From contig CAJTOM010000010.1 in assembly GCA_910577915.1 (NCBI GenBank), forward strand, positions 1 through 47,901: DNA of 47,901 bases, written 5' to 3'. Source of the DNA: an uncultured Oscillospiraceae bacterium (GTDB lineage Bacteria > Bacillota > Clostridia > Oscillospirales > Oscillospiraceae). A program made the position numbers and the translations under genes. Below, one piece after another: positions 13,307-21,911 of this stretch. The notes beneath the pieces were generated by a model. That model was not told where the DNA came from, ran no database searches, and worked only from the letters and a program-made list of their open reading frames with translations. Position 1 is the first letter of the stretch, and every line of letters starts with the position of its first letter.

Positions 13307-16294
13307 TTACTCCGTCCGCAGGGCCACCACCGGGTCCTTCTTGGCCGCCAGGCGGGAGGGGATCAACCCCGCGATGATGGTCAGCAGGGCGCTGATGACC
13401 ACCAGCACCACCGCCCCCTGGACCGGCAGGGAGGCCTTCAGCCCGGCGATGCCGGTGAAGTGGAGCAGGGCCGCGTTGATGGGCAGGATCAGCAGCAGGG
13501 TGACCCCGATGCCGATGAGCCCCGCCCCCAGGCCCACAATGAGGGTCTCGGCGTTGAACACCCGGCTCACGTCCCGCTTGCTGGCGCCTACGGCCCGGAG
13601 GATGCCGATCTCCTTGGTCCGCTCCAGCACGGAGATGTAGGTGATGATGCCGATCATAATGGAGCTGACCACCAGGGAGATGGACACGAAGGCGATGAGC
13701 AGGTAGCTGATGCCGCTGATGATGTCCGTGACGGAGCTCATCAGAAGGGCCACGTAGTCGGTGTAGTGGATCTCGTCCTCGCTGTCGGCGCAGGCGGCGT
13801 TGTAGTCCGCGATCTTATCCGCGATCAGGTCCTTCTCGGCGAAGGTGGAGGCGTAGATATTGATGGCGGAGGGGCTCTCCAGGTCCACATACCCCAGCAG
13901 CTCCAGGTTCTCCTCATAGGTGGAATCGGACCGGGTGGGGGGCATGTAGTGGTCGTAGAGGTAGCCGTACTGCCAGGCCTCCAGGGGCTCGGCCCGGACC
14001 GACATGTAGCCGCTGCCCATGGAGACCGCCAGCATCACCGCCAGCTGCTCCTGGCTCAGCGCCCCCAGCTGTGCCTGCACGCCCTGGGCGTACTGCTCCC
14101 GCACCTGCTGGGCGACAGCCTCTTCCACCCTGGAAAACAGCTCCTCATCGCTCATCTCGGCGATGTAGCCGGCCACGGTCTCCCCGTCTACGCCCATCTC
14201 CCCGGCGTACTGCTGGATGATCATCTGCTCGATGCTCTCCCGGGTCATGCCCTCCGTCTGCTGACCCACCACGGCCTCCACATATTCATCGGAGGGCTGG
14301 CCCATCACGTCCATGTAGGCCCCGGCCTTCTCCGTGTCGGAGAGGGTCAGCAGGTGCTCCCGGATGGCCTCCTCCTTCTCCCAGTCCGCAGGCTCCGCGT
14401 CGTCCTCCCTGGGGAAGGGCAGGCCGCAGATCACGTCGGTCTCCCCGTCCGCCATCTGCTTTTTCACAATCTCCATCTCCGCCGTGGCCTCGATGGCGTA
14501 GGCGGTGAGGGCCCCGGTGTACCCGATGGCCCCGGTGACCATGCCGGCGGTGGAGTCCTCGCCGGGCCGGGCCACGCCCACCACCTTCAGGCGGGTGCCG
14601 GTGTCGTCGCTGTTGTAGAGGAAGTCCATGCCCGTATCCGTGGCGGACATGTCCACCCAGGTCCCCGTGGCGGGCTCATACTGGTACTTCTCCGCCGGCA
14701 GCAGCAGCTTGAAGTCCATCCCGCACAGCTCCTCATAGCTCCAGCTGCGCACCTCCGCCTCCAGGGACTCGCCGTCCATGGCGGCGCTGAGGCTCTCAGT
14801 CATATGGTCCGCGGACATGAGTCCCAGGGCGTAGAGCATGAGGTCGGAGATCTCGTTGTTCCGGTCCACGAAGAGGATGACCTCGTCGTAGCGCTCCGGC
14901 CACCTGCCGTAGAGGAGGTCGTACTGGCTTTTCACCTGCCCTCCCACGGCCTCGCCCTCCTCGCCGCCCAGCAGCTCCTCCCACACGTCCATCCGCTCAT
15001 ACATGCCCCCCATGGTGGCGAAGTAGGAGGAGTAATCCCCGCCGTACATGGCGCTCATAGCGTCCTGCATGAGGGTCATAACGTCGCTTTTGACGATCTT
15101 CCCGTCCTCGTCCTGGGTGTAGATGTCGAAGCCGAAGTCGTAGCTGTACTGGATGGCGGCCAGATCGGCGATCCCGCCGCCCCCCTGGTCCAGATAGGCC
15201 TTGAAGTCCTTCAGGTTGTTGGTCTGGACCTCCGCCTCCACCATGGAGTTGAGCATGTCATACATCACCGTGGAGGAGTAGACCCGCTCCCGGTCGTGGT
15301 CCTCGCCGTCCTCCCCCCGGTGGGACCCCATGAGGGAGGCCATGAGATCCGACATGTCGGTGCTCTCCGCCATGATGGTGATGGGGTAGCTGGACAGGGT
15401 CTCCTCCTGGACCTGGTTGATGTAGCGGTTGATCCCGGCGGAGAGGGAGAGGATCAGGGCGATGCCGATGATGCCGATGGACCCGGCGAAGCTGGTCAGC
15501 AGGGTCCGCCCCTTCTTGGTCATAAGGTTGTTCAGGGACAGGGAGAAGGCGGTGGGGAAGCTCATGGAGGGCTTTTTCATCCCCACCTCCACCCGCACCG
15601 GCCCCTCCTGCCGCCCGTCGAAGGGGGCGGAGTCGTCCACCACCCGTCCGTCCAGGAGCCGGATGGTCCTGGTGGCGTACTGTTCCGCCAGCTCCGGGTT
15701 GTGGGTGACCATGATGACCAGCTTCTCCTCCGCGATCTCCGCCAGCAGGTCCATGACCTGCACGCTGGTCTCGCTGTCCAGGGCTCCGGTGGGCTCGTCG
15801 GCCAGGAGGATGTCCGGGTCGTTCACCAGGGCCCGGGCGATGGCCACCCGCTGCATCTGGCCGCCGGAGAGCTGGTTGGGCCGCTTTTTGATCTGGTCCG
15901 CCAGCCCCACCTTTTTCAGGGCCTCCTCCGCCCGGCGGCGGCGCTCGCCCTTGCCCACGCCGGAGAGGGTCAGGGCCAGCTCCACATTGGCCAGCACGCT
16001 CTGATGGGGGATGAGGTTGTAGCTCTGGAAGACGAAGCCGATGGAGTGGTTGCGGTAGGCGTCCCAGTCCCCGTCCCTGAACTCCCTGGTAGAGCGGCCG
16101 TTGATGATGAGGTCGCCGCTGGTGTACTGATCCAGGCCCCCCACGATGTTCAGCAGGGTGGTTTTGCCGCAGCCGGAGTGGCCCAGGATGGCCACAAATT
16201 CGTTCTCCCGGAAGCTGAGGTTCACCCCCCGCAGGGCGGTGACGTCCTCCCCCCCGGTCTCGTATACCTTGACGATGTTGTCCAGTTTCAGCAT
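13307..16294 (-). CDS. ABC transporter, fused ATPase and FtsX-type permease
   Basis: This 995-residue protein joins an MacB/LolD-like ATPase (about 1-225) to an FtsX-type permease. The ATPase has Walker A GHSGCGKTT, Q-loop FVFQSYNL, signature LSGGQMQRVAIARA, Walker B ILLADEPTGALD and H-loop MVTHNP. The permease has one helix near 260-290, a very large extracytoplasmic domain (about 300-870) rich in acidic residues, then three helices in the last 150 residues. Such proteins act as exporters or mechanotransmitters for antimicrobial peptides or lipids. The gene overlaps the TetR gene by 7 nt and is therefore co-transcribed with, and probably controlled by, that regulator. Confidence 0.93.
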   Translation of the reverse strand: MLKLDNIVKVYETGGEDVTALRGVNLSFRENEFVAILGHSGCGKTTLLNIVGGLDQYTSGDLIINGRSTREFRDGDWDAYRNHSIGFVFQSYNLIPHQSVLANVELALTLSGVGKGERRRRAEEALKKVGLADQIKKRPNQLSGGQMQRVAIARALVNDPDILLADEPTGALDSETSVQVMDLLAEIAEEKLVIMVTHNPELAEQYATRTIRLLDGRVVDDSAPFDGRQEGPVRVEVGMKKPSMSFPTAFSLSLNNLMTKKGRTLLTSFAGSIGIIGIALILSLSAGINRYINQVQEETLSSYPITIMAESTDMSDLMASLMGSHRGEDGEDHDRERVYSSTVMYDMLNSMVEAEVQTNNLKDFKAYLDQGGGGIADLAAIQYSYDFGFDIYTQDEDGKIVKSDVMTLMQDAMSAMYGGDYSSYFATMGGMYERMDVWEELLGGEEGEAVGGQVKSQYDLLYGRWPERYDEVILFVDRNNEISDLMLYALGLMSADHMTESLSAAMDGESLEAEVRSWSYEELCGMDFKLLLPAEKYQYEPATGTWVDMSATDTGMDFLYNSDDTGTRLKVVGVARPGEDSTAGMVTGAIGYTGALTAYAIEATAEMEIVKKQMADGETDVICGLPFPREDDAEPADWEKEEAIREHLLTLSDTEKAGAYMDVMGQPSDEYVEAVVGQQTEGMTRESIEQMIIQQYAGEMGVDGETVAGYIAEMSDEELFSRVEEAVAQQVREQYAQGVQAQLGALSQEQLAVMLAVSMGSGYMSVRAEPLEAWQYGYLYDHYMPPTRSDSTYEENLELLGYVDLESPSAINIYASTFAEKDLIADKIADYNAACADSEDEIHYTDYVALLMSSVTDIISGISYLLIAFVSISLVVSSIMIGIITYISVLERTKEIGILRAVGASKRDVSRVFNAETLIVGLGAGLIGIGVTLLLILPINAALLHFTGIAGLKASLPVQGAVVLVVISALLTIIAGLIPSRLAAKKDPVVALRTE

Positions 16295-16902
16295 GCAGGT
16301 TCCTCCTTATATTTCGCGCCGCGCTGAATGACGGCGGCCTTGATTGCCAGCCTCCGGCGGCTCTCCTCGCCGGATAATTTTTTGCAGAAGACGGCCATGA
16401 GGGCGTGGCCCGCGGCGGAGAACAGCAGGTCCATGACCGCCAGCCGCTCGTCCCTCTCCAGGTGCTCCAGCCCCCGCCAGTCCGCCAGTCCGATGACCTT
16501 CGCCACCATCTCCGGCAGGGACAGGAGCTGCCCCGCGTCCATCCCCATATTGCTTTGCAGGATGCCCATGAACAGCTCGAACTGTCCCCAGTTCGCCCGG
16601 ACGTAGGCCAGCACCAGATCGTACAGGGCCAGGGGCAGCTCCAAAGGCCGCCCGCCGCACTGGTCCAGGCTCCGCATGATGGCCTTCTCCAGCATATCGT
16701 CGTAGCACCGCAGCACATACCGGAACAGGTCCGTCTTGTCGGAGAAGTACTGGTAGAAGCTCCCCCTGGGGATCTCCGCCCCCTGGATGATCCGGTTGAC
16801 GGACACCTCGCCGTAGGGCTTGCGGGCGAACTCCGCCACGGCGGCCTGGAGCAGCTTCTTCCGCTTGGGGGGCGGGAGGTTGAAAAACGTGGTAGTGGGC
16901 AT
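16288..16902 (-). CDS. TetR family transcriptional regulator
   Basis: This 204-residue protein has an N-terminal TetR helix-turn-helix: LLQAAVAEFARKPYGEVSVNRI, then GAEIPRGSFYQYFSDKTDLF, the hallmark recognition-helix segment. The remainder is helical and would bind a ligand. Its stop codon overlaps the start of the ABC transporter. Two overlapping 13-bp palindromes inside its own promoter (16946-16963) are the obvious operator, which suggests autoregulated, drug- or peptide-inducible export (inference). Confidence 0.92.
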   Translation of the reverse strand: MPTTTFFNLPPPKRKKLLQAAVAEFARKPYGEVSVNRIIQGAEIPRGSFYQYFSDKTDLFRYVLRCYDDMLEKAIMRSLDQCGGRPLELPLALYDLVLAYVRANWGQFELFMGILQSNMGMDAGQLLSLPEMVAKVIGLADWRGLEHLERDERLAVMDLLFSAAGHALMAVFCKKLSGEESRRRLAIKAAVIQRGAKYKEEPAC

Positions 16903-16937
16903 AGTGCGCCTCCTCGGGCATTTTGAAACTGCCGCCC

Positions 16938-16966
16938 ATCATACATGACAACTTGTCACAAGTCAA
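16938..16966 (-). promoter_or_regulatory. tetR-ABC promoter with nested operator palindromes
   Basis: On the minus strand TTGACT and TATGAT are spaced by 17 nt. Within the spacer and -35 lie two overlapping perfect inverted repeats, TGACAACTTGTCA (16946-16958) and ACTTGTCACAAGT (16951-16963). A bound TetR dimer here would block RNA polymerase. Confidence 0.75.
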
Positions 16967-17077
16967 GAGCGTCCGGGCGGATTTTACAGACCGTTCACAA
17001 ACGGGGGCCCCGCCCCGTATCACCAGCATGGCTGCGGCGATCCAACAAAATATATGGCGCAGCTTGCGCCAACCCGC

Positions 17078-17107
17078 TTGACAAACCACCCCTCCCTGTG
17101 GTAACCT
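17078..17107 (+). promoter_or_regulatory. Promoter of DUF2975-like operon
   Basis: A consensus TTGACA and TAACCT are spaced by 18 nt, with TGTGG before the -10. It lies 47 nt upstream of the ATG. Confidence 0.55.
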
Positions 17108-17153
17108 AGCCCTACAAAATTACTGTAAAACAATAATTTCCGGAGGACGCGCC

Positions 17154-18074
17154 ATGGAACAGAAGACAAAAAACGCCGCCCTGGCCCTCCTTTTGGGGGC
17201 CGGGACGCTGCTGGCCGCCGTATTTCCCCTGGAGGCCCTGACGGAGCTCGGCGGGTGGCTGCGGGCGCTGTCCCTCTCCGGCGGCGTGGGGAACGCCCTG
17301 GCCTGGGCGGCGGTGCTGGCCCTGACGGCGCTGCCGGCCCTGGGGCTCCTCTGGCGGGGGCGGCGGCGCTGGGACTGGCTGCTGGCCCTGGCGGCGGCGG
17401 AGATCTTCTCCGGGCTCTATTTCCTGGTCAACCCCACCCTGCTCCACCCCGTCATGGACGGCCCTGCGGCGGGAAGGCTGTGGAGCCTGGCCGTGGCGGG
17501 GGCCGTGGCGGCCACCCTGCTGGCGTGGACCGTCCTCCGGGGCCTGGAGCGGCTGGCGGCGGCGGAGAATCTGGGCCGGACCCTGGGGCGGCTGCTGGGC
17601 TGGTCTGCCCTGCTCATCGGGTGGCTGGCGGCCTGGGCCCAGGGGGCGGCGGTGCTGGAGAAGATCCGGGCTGTGGCGGCGGCCAACACCGCGCCGGGGG
17701 CGGTGCTCTGGCCCACCAACCTGTCCCTGTGTGTGCTGGCGGCGGCGGAGCTGACGCCCACCCTCCTGGGGTGCGCGGTGCTGCTGTGGGGTGGGCGGCT
17801 GGCCCGCGCGCTGGAGGCGGATCCCTTCGGTGGGGAGACGGTGGCTCTGGCGGAGGGGCTCAGCCGCCGGTGCGGGCAGGTGACGGCCGCGTCGGTGCTG
17901 GTGTGCGCGGCGGGAAATCTGGGGCAGATGCTGCTGTTTTCCGTGCTCCGCGACATGCGGTTTCTGGTGTCCTTCCCGGTGACGACAGTGCTGCTGGCGG
18001 TGTCCCTGGATCTGCTGTGCCGGTACCTCCGGCGGGCTAAAGCGGTCAGCGACGACAACGAGAGCATCATTTAG
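17154..18074 (+). CDS. Multi-pass membrane protein, DUF2975-like
   Basis: This 306-residue protein is almost entirely hydrophobic, with eight or so helices and few charged loops. The C-terminal part (residues about 215-300) resembles DUF2975, with the tail RRAKAVSDDNESII after the last helix. Typical DUF2975 proteins are about 160 residues, so this may carry an extra N-terminal half. DUF2975 genes commonly precede a small YozG-type HTH gene, and that is the case here (59 nt downstream). Function is unknown. GGAGG lies 9 nt before the ATG. Confidence 0.6.
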   Translation: MEQKTKNAALALLLGAGTLLAAVFPLEALTELGGWLRALSLSGGVGNALAWAAVLALTALPALGLLWRGRRRWDWLLALAAAEIFSGLYFLVNPTLLHPVMDGPAAGRLWSLAVAGAVAATLLAWTVLRGLERLAAAENLGRTLGRLLGWSALLIGWLAAWAQGAAVLEKIRAVAAANTAPGAVLWPTNLSLCVLAAAELTPTLLGCAVLLWGGRLARALEADPFGGETVALAEGLSRRCGQVTAASVLVCAAGNLGQMLLFSVLRDMRFLVSFPVTTVLLAVSLDLLCRYLRRAKAVSDDNESII

Positions 18075-18133
18075 GCATACATGTTTTTTCTTGAGAGAAA
18101 AAGCATCCAAAAAGAACTTTCATGGGGAGTGTC

Positions 18134-18361
18134 ATGGCGATCACAGTACATCTGGATGAACTGCTGAAGGCCCGGGGGATCACCGGGAAGGAGCTGTGCG
18201 GCAAGGTGGGGATCACCGAGGCGAACCTCTCCATCCTGCGCTCCGGGAAGGCCAGCGGCGTGCGGTTTCGCACCATCAACAAGATCTGCTACCACCTGGA
18301 CTGCCAGGTGGGGGACATCCTGCGCTTTGACGGGGAACTGGAGGAGAACGATGAGACGTAG
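18134..18361 (+). CDS. Small Cro/CI-type (YozG-like) HTH regulator
   Basis: This 75-residue single-domain HTH protein contains LDELLKARGITGKELCGKVGI, ANLSILRSGK and the typical tail FRTINKICYHLDCQVGDIL. An in-frame ATG at 18122 has no ribosome binding site, whereas GGGGAG precedes the ATG at 18134, so the latter is chosen. It lies between a DUF2975-like gene and a lipoprotein gene, overlapping the latter by 11 nt. It probably regulates its own operon (inference). Confidence 0.85.
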   Translation: MAITVHLDELLKARGITGKELCGKVGITEANLSILRSGKASGVRFRTINKICYHLDCQVGDILRFDGELEENDET

Positions 18362-19292
18362 AGCAAGGTTTCTGTGGGTGCTGGCGGCGCTGCTGCTGGC
18401 GGGGTGCTCCCTGGCCCGGCCGGAGGCGGGGCGGCAGGGGGAGGACCCCTGGGTGGGGTTTTACGTGGTGCCCACCCTGGGGCATGCGGACCGTTTTCAT
18501 GACAACCCCTATGTGGAGCGGTACGGCACGGCGCAGATGGAGGCGGCGGGCCTGGGGCCGGTGGACTTTCCCCGGGAGGTGCTCCTGGCCGTGGAAGGCG
18601 GGCCGGACCGCTGGATTTTTCCGGGCATGGAGGGGGGATACAGCCTGTTTCTTCTCAGAACGCCCCTGCCCCCGGAGGAGCGAGCCGGCAGCGAGCGGCT
18701 GGATATGTGCGTCGGCGTCGTCTCCGACATGGCCCCCGGCCAGGGGCTCAGCATCTCCTCCTCGGACCAGGGGGAGTCCTCCGCCGTCAGCGGCGTGATC
18801 TACTACGGCCCGCCCCTGGACGCCGGGGACTGGGACCCCTATGGCAGCGGCATTGTCTGGGACATCTACCGGGTGTACCAGACGGCGGACGGCCGGCCCT
18901 ACCTGGACGGCAGCTGCAGCTCCGTCGGCGGCCCCATGACCTACACGGACGAGCAGACCGTCACCCGGACGGCGGATGGCCGGCAGTACCGGGATGTCCT
19001 CACCGTCTCCGTGACCGTGGCGGCGGCCCCCCGCCTGGAGCGGCTGGTGGTCACCCAGTTCGGCGCGGACAACGTCCCCCTCCGCTCCGAGGAGCTGACC
19101 CTGCGCGAGCCTCTGCCGGAGGTCCGCTGGGAGGCGGGCGCGGCCTGGGCGCTGGTGGAGGAGGAGAGCGCGGAGGGGACGGTCCGCACCGTCTACAGCG
19201 TGCCCGGCGCGGGGGAGGAGGCCGTCTCCCACCAGATCATCCTGCTGGACGGCCAGGGCCTGGGACGCGTGTCCTATCTCAGCATCTCCTGA
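18351..19292 (+). CDS. Putative lipoprotein of unknown function
   Basis: This 313-residue protein begins MRRRARFLWVLAALLLAGCS, a lipoprotein signal peptide with lipobox LAGC. The mature part is charged, beta-prone and has no recognised motif; residues about 140-300 are rich in acidic and aromatic residues. The start overlaps the end of the HTH gene by 11 nt, with GGAGG upstream. An earlier ATG at 18327 would lengthen the pre-signal stretch and is less likely. Surface-anchored role by inference only. Confidence 0.75.
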   Translation: MRRRARFLWVLAALLLAGCSLARPEAGRQGEDPWVGFYVVPTLGHADRFHDNPYVERYGTAQMEAAGLGPVDFPREVLLAVEGGPDRWIFPGMEGGYSLFLLRTPLPPEERAGSERLDMCVGVVSDMAPGQGLSISSSDQGESSAVSGVIYYGPPLDAGDWDPYGSGIVWDIYRVYQTADGRPYLDGSCSSVGGPMTYTDEQTVTRTADGRQYRDVLTVSVTVAAAPRLERLVVTQFGADNVPLRSEELTLREPLPEVRWEAGAAWALVEEESAEGTVRTVYSVPGAGEEAVSHQIILLDGQGLGRVSYLSIS

Positions 19293-19296
19293 CCGC

Positions 19297-19332
19297 AAAA
19301 ACTGCGGGGCGGCTCAGCCGCCCCGCAGTTTT
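19297..19332. terminator. Shared terminator of convergent genes
   Basis: The stem AAACTGCGGGGCGGCT / AGCCGCCCCGCAGTTT has A/T ends, so it works in both directions. The rluD stop codon (19314-19316) lies in the middle of the stem. Confidence 0.8.
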
Positions 19333-20231
19333 CTCAGCAGGACTTGAAACTCCTCGTTCAGCGGACACGTCACCTCCACCGTCTCCCCGGTCCGGGGGTG
19401 GACGAACCGCAGGCCCGCCGCGTGGAGGCACTGGCCCGTGAGGCCCGGCACCGGCTTTTTGGCCCCGTAGACCGTATCCCCGTACACCGGGTGGCCCATG
19501 TGGGCCATGTGGACCCGGATCTGGTGGGTCCTGCCGGTCTCCAGCCGGCAGCGGACGTAGGTGAGGCCGGGGAAGCGCTCGATGACCTCCCAGTGGGTGA
19601 CGGCCCGCTTGCCTCCCCGGTCCGTGACGGCCATCCGCTTCCGGTCCGTATGGTGGCGGCCGATGGGTGCGTCCACGGTCCCCCGGTCCTCCCGCAGGTT
19701 GCCCGTCACCACGGCCTCGTAGGTCCGGGCCAGGGTGTGGTCCTGGAGCTGGGCGGAGAGGGCCCGGTGGGCGGCGTCGTTTTTGGCGGCGATGATCAGG
19801 CCGCTGGTGTCCCGGTCGATGCGGTGGACGATGCCGGGGCGCAGCGCGCCCCCCACGCCGCTGAGGCTCCCCCCGCAGTGGTGGAGCAGGGCGTTGACCA
19901 GGGTGCCGTCGGGGTGGCCGGGGGCGGGGTGGACCACCAGCCCTGCGGGCTTGTTGACCACGATCACGTCGCCGTCCTCATAGACCACGTCCAGGGGGAT
20001 GTCCTGGGGCAGGGCCTCGATGGGCTCCGGGTCCGGCAGGGCGACGGACACCGCCTCCCCGCCGGCCAGCCGGCAGCTCTTGGCGGCGGTCCGCCCGTCT
20101 ACCAGCACCGCCCCCGCCTCAATGAGCCGCACGGCGGCGGACCGGGTCAGCGCCGGCAGGCTCCGGGCCAGAAAGGCGTCCAGCCGCGCGCCGGCGTCCT
20201 CACCGGCCGCTGTCAGGCTGATGGGCGTCAT
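19314..20231 (-). CDS. rluD: RluA/RluD family pseudouridine synthase
   Basis: This 305-residue protein has an N-terminal S4-like RNA-binding segment (RLDAFLARSLPALTRSAAVRLIEAG) and the catalytic motif HRIDRDTSGLIIAAK with the nucleophilic Asp. It also has the family motif RTHQIRVHMAHMGHPVYGD. RluD makes pseudouridines in 23S rRNA helix 69; other RluA relatives modify other sites, so the exact target is not certain. It overlaps the end of lspA by 32 nt, a pairing common in Firmicutes, and ends inside the shared terminator. Confidence 0.92.
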   Translation of the reverse strand: MTPISLTAAGEDAGARLDAFLARSLPALTRSAAVRLIEAGAVLVDGRTAAKSCRLAGGEAVSVALPDPEPIEALPQDIPLDVVYEDGDVIVVNKPAGLVVHPAPGHPDGTLVNALLHHCGGSLSGVGGALRPGIVHRIDRDTSGLIIAAKNDAAHRALSAQLQDHTLARTYEAVVTGNLREDRGTVDAPIGRHHTDRKRMAVTDRGGKRAVTHWEVIERFPGLTYVRCRLETGRTHQIRVHMAHMGHPVYGDTVYGAKKPVPGLTGQCLHAAGLRFVHPRTGETVEVTCPLNEEFQVLLRKLRGG

Positions 20232-20700
20232 GGCCGGCCTCCTCCTTCCGGGCGCTCACCCGGTCGTGGAGCAGCAGGTAGTAGGCGGCGAAGCCGATCA
20301 CGCCCCCCACCACCAGAATGTCCGCCACGTTGAACACCGGGTAGCGCATAAACTGAAAGTTGAACATGTCCACCACGTACCCCAGCCGCACCCGGTCGAT
20401 GAGGTTCCCCAGACCGCCCCCCAGGATGGCGGTCATCGTCCACATGGCCAGGGGGTGGGGGAACCGCTTTTTCACCAGGAGCACCGCGATGCCCGCCATC
20501 AGCACCGCCGTCACCGCCGTCAGCACCCAGGTGTACCCCTCCAGCAGGGAGAAGCCCGCCCCGGTGTTCTGCACGTACAGCAGCTCCACCACGCCGGGGA
20601 TCAGGGGGGCGGACTCGTACAGGGCCAGCCGGGAGACCACGTACAGCTTCACCGCCTGGTCTGCGGCCACGCACAGCAGAATGGTCAGCAGATACGCCAT
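20200..20700 (-). CDS. lspA: Lipoprotein signal peptidase II
   Basis: This 166-residue protein has four helices and the signal-peptidase II motifs: DQAVKLYV near the N-terminus, NTGAGFSLL, NLIDRVRLGYVVDMF and FNVADILVVGG. The last two carry the catalytic Asp pair. It removes signal peptides from prolipoproteins at the membrane, and the window encodes at least three of these. The start at 20700 sits 2 nt after the stop of the phosphatase gene, so translation is coupled. Confidence 0.95.
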   Translation of the reverse strand: MAYLLTILLCVAADQAVKLYVVSRLALYESAPLIPGVVELLYVQNTGAGFSLLEGYTWVLTAVTAVLMAGIAVLLVKKRFPHPLAMWTMTAILGGGLGNLIDRVRLGYVVDMFNFQFMRYPVFNVADILVVGGVIGFAAYYLLLHDRVSARKEEAGHDAHQPDSGR

Positions 20701-20702
20701 GG

Positions 20703-21470
20703 CTAGACCTCCAGCTCCTTGAGGATGTCCCGGTTGACCCGGTTGCTGGCCCAGCAGCTGCACCGCCGGGACACGGACAGGGGGCCGCCCTCCAGGGTGC
20801 TGGCCGCGCCGCCGGCCTCGATGACGATGAGGCTGCCCGCCGCGTAGTCCCAGGGGCTCAGGCTGTACTCGAAGAAGGCGTCCGTGCGGCCGCAGGCCAC
20901 GCCGCACAGGTCCAGGGCAGCCGCCCCCATGCGGCGGAAGTCGCAGCTGCGGCGGAAGAGCTGCTCCGTCAGGCGCATGGTGCGCTGAAAGTACTCCGGG
21001 CGGTAGAGGGCGGTGCCCATGGCGAAGATGCCCTGGTCCAGGGGGCGGTCGCTGACATGGATGGGCGCGCCGTTGAGGAAGGCGCCGCCGCCCCGCCGGG
21101 CGGAGAACATCTCGTTTTTGTAGGGGTCGTAGACCACGCCGTACTCCAGCGCGCCGTCCTTGGCCAGGGCCACGGAGACGGCGCTCTGCTGCAGGCCCCG
21201 GACGAAGTTGGTGGTGCCGTCGATGGGGTCCACGATAAAGGCCCAGCCCCGGCTGGGGTCGGCGTTCTCCGCCTCCTCCTCGCCGAAGAAGATGGAGCCG
21301 GGGACCAGGGGCGGCAGCTTCTCCTTGAGAAACTGCTCCACCGCCAGATCGTACTCCGTCACCAGGTCGGCGGCGGAGGTCTTCTCACGGGTCTGGGACC
21401 CGATGTCCCTGGCGGAGAGGACGATCTCCCCCGCCTGACGGACGATGTCAATGATTGTTTCCAGCATCAC
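20703..21470 (-). CDS. Inositol monophosphatase family protein
   Basis: This 255-residue protein has the metal-binding motifs of the family: GEEE (residues about 64-70), IVDPIDGTTNFVRGL, and the C-terminal SPWDYAAGSLIVIEAGG. These bind Mg2+ and the phosphate of inositol-1-phosphate or related sugar phosphates (SuhB/CysQ type). Substrate cannot be fixed from sequence. It is the first gene of the lspA-rluD operon. Confidence 0.92.
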   Translation of the reverse strand: MMLETIIDIVRQAGEIVLSARDIGSQTREKTSAADLVTEYDLAVEQFLKEKLPPLVPGSIFFGEEEAENADPSRGWAFIVDPIDGTTNFVRGLQQSAVSVALAKDGALEYGVVYDPYKNEMFSARRGGGAFLNGAPIHVSDRPLDQGIFAMGTALYRPEYFQRTMRLTEQLFRRSCDFRRMGAAALDLCGVACGRTDAFFEYSLSPWDYAAGSLIVIEAGGAASTLEGGPLSVSRRCSCWASNRVNRDILKELEV

Positions 21471-21538
21471 AGGCTTCCTTTCCCTGGCCGGCGCTCCGCC
21501 GGCTGTTTTGGTGCGCGCCTCCTATGAGACGCCCCCCG

Positions 21539-21700
21539 CTACAGCAGGGTCCACTCAAAGTTTTCCCACAGCAGGCGGCTGCCCACGTCCGTGCCGTCGG
21601 GCAGCAGGAACATGGCCACCTGGTTTTCCACCCCGCTGTCGCCGCGCAGGTAGGCGTAGTCGCCGTTGATGGTCTCTACCGTGTAGTAAGCAGGCTCCAT
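21539..21700 (-). CDS. DUF3006-like small protein
   Basis: This 53-residue protein starts MEPAYYTVETINGDYAYLRGD, and later LLPDGTDVGSRLLW. The pattern of a short acidic domain with a GDYA core and a LPxGxxxGxxL turn resembles DUF3006. AAGGAGGGG precedes the ATG, and a promoter lies at 21730-21758, which argues for a real gene despite its length. A longer in-frame reading upstream lacks these signals. Function unknown. Confidence 0.65.
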   Translation of the reverse strand: MEPAYYTVETINGDYAYLRGDSGVENQVAMFLLPDGTDVGSRLLWENFEWTLL

Positions 21701-21729
21701 AGCGGTCCCCTCCTTGCTTGAATAGGGGG

Positions 21730-21758
21730 AGTATACCATAAAAGCGGCGGATTTACAA
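21730..21758 (-). promoter_or_regulatory. Promoter of 53-residue protein gene
   Basis: On the minus strand TTGTAA and TATACT are spaced by 17 nt, with ATGG before the -10. Confidence 0.65.
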
Positions 21759-21823
21759 GATGGCGCGGGGAAAAACCGGGGCGTTTGTCCCCGCGCGGGG
21801 CGCGAGAAGGGCCCGTCCCCCGC

Positions 21824-21852
21824 TTGCAATCTCCCGCAGCCCGTGGTACAAT
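21824..21852 (+). promoter_or_regulatory. Promoter of HAD phosphatase gene
   Basis: TTGCAA and TACAAT are spaced by 17 nt, with CGTGG before the -10. It stands back to back with the promoter at 21730-21758. Confidence 0.65.
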
Positions 21853-21911
21853 GAGAAAAACCATCACAAACGGCCGCCGTCCCGCCGGGCGGCAGGCAGG
21901 GAGGAGACGCG

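Noticed and set aside
20701..20907. N-terminal extension of lspA
   Set aside because: The extra 69 residues overlap the phosphatase gene in another frame and lack the lspA family N-terminus; the ATG at 20700 begins the true protein.
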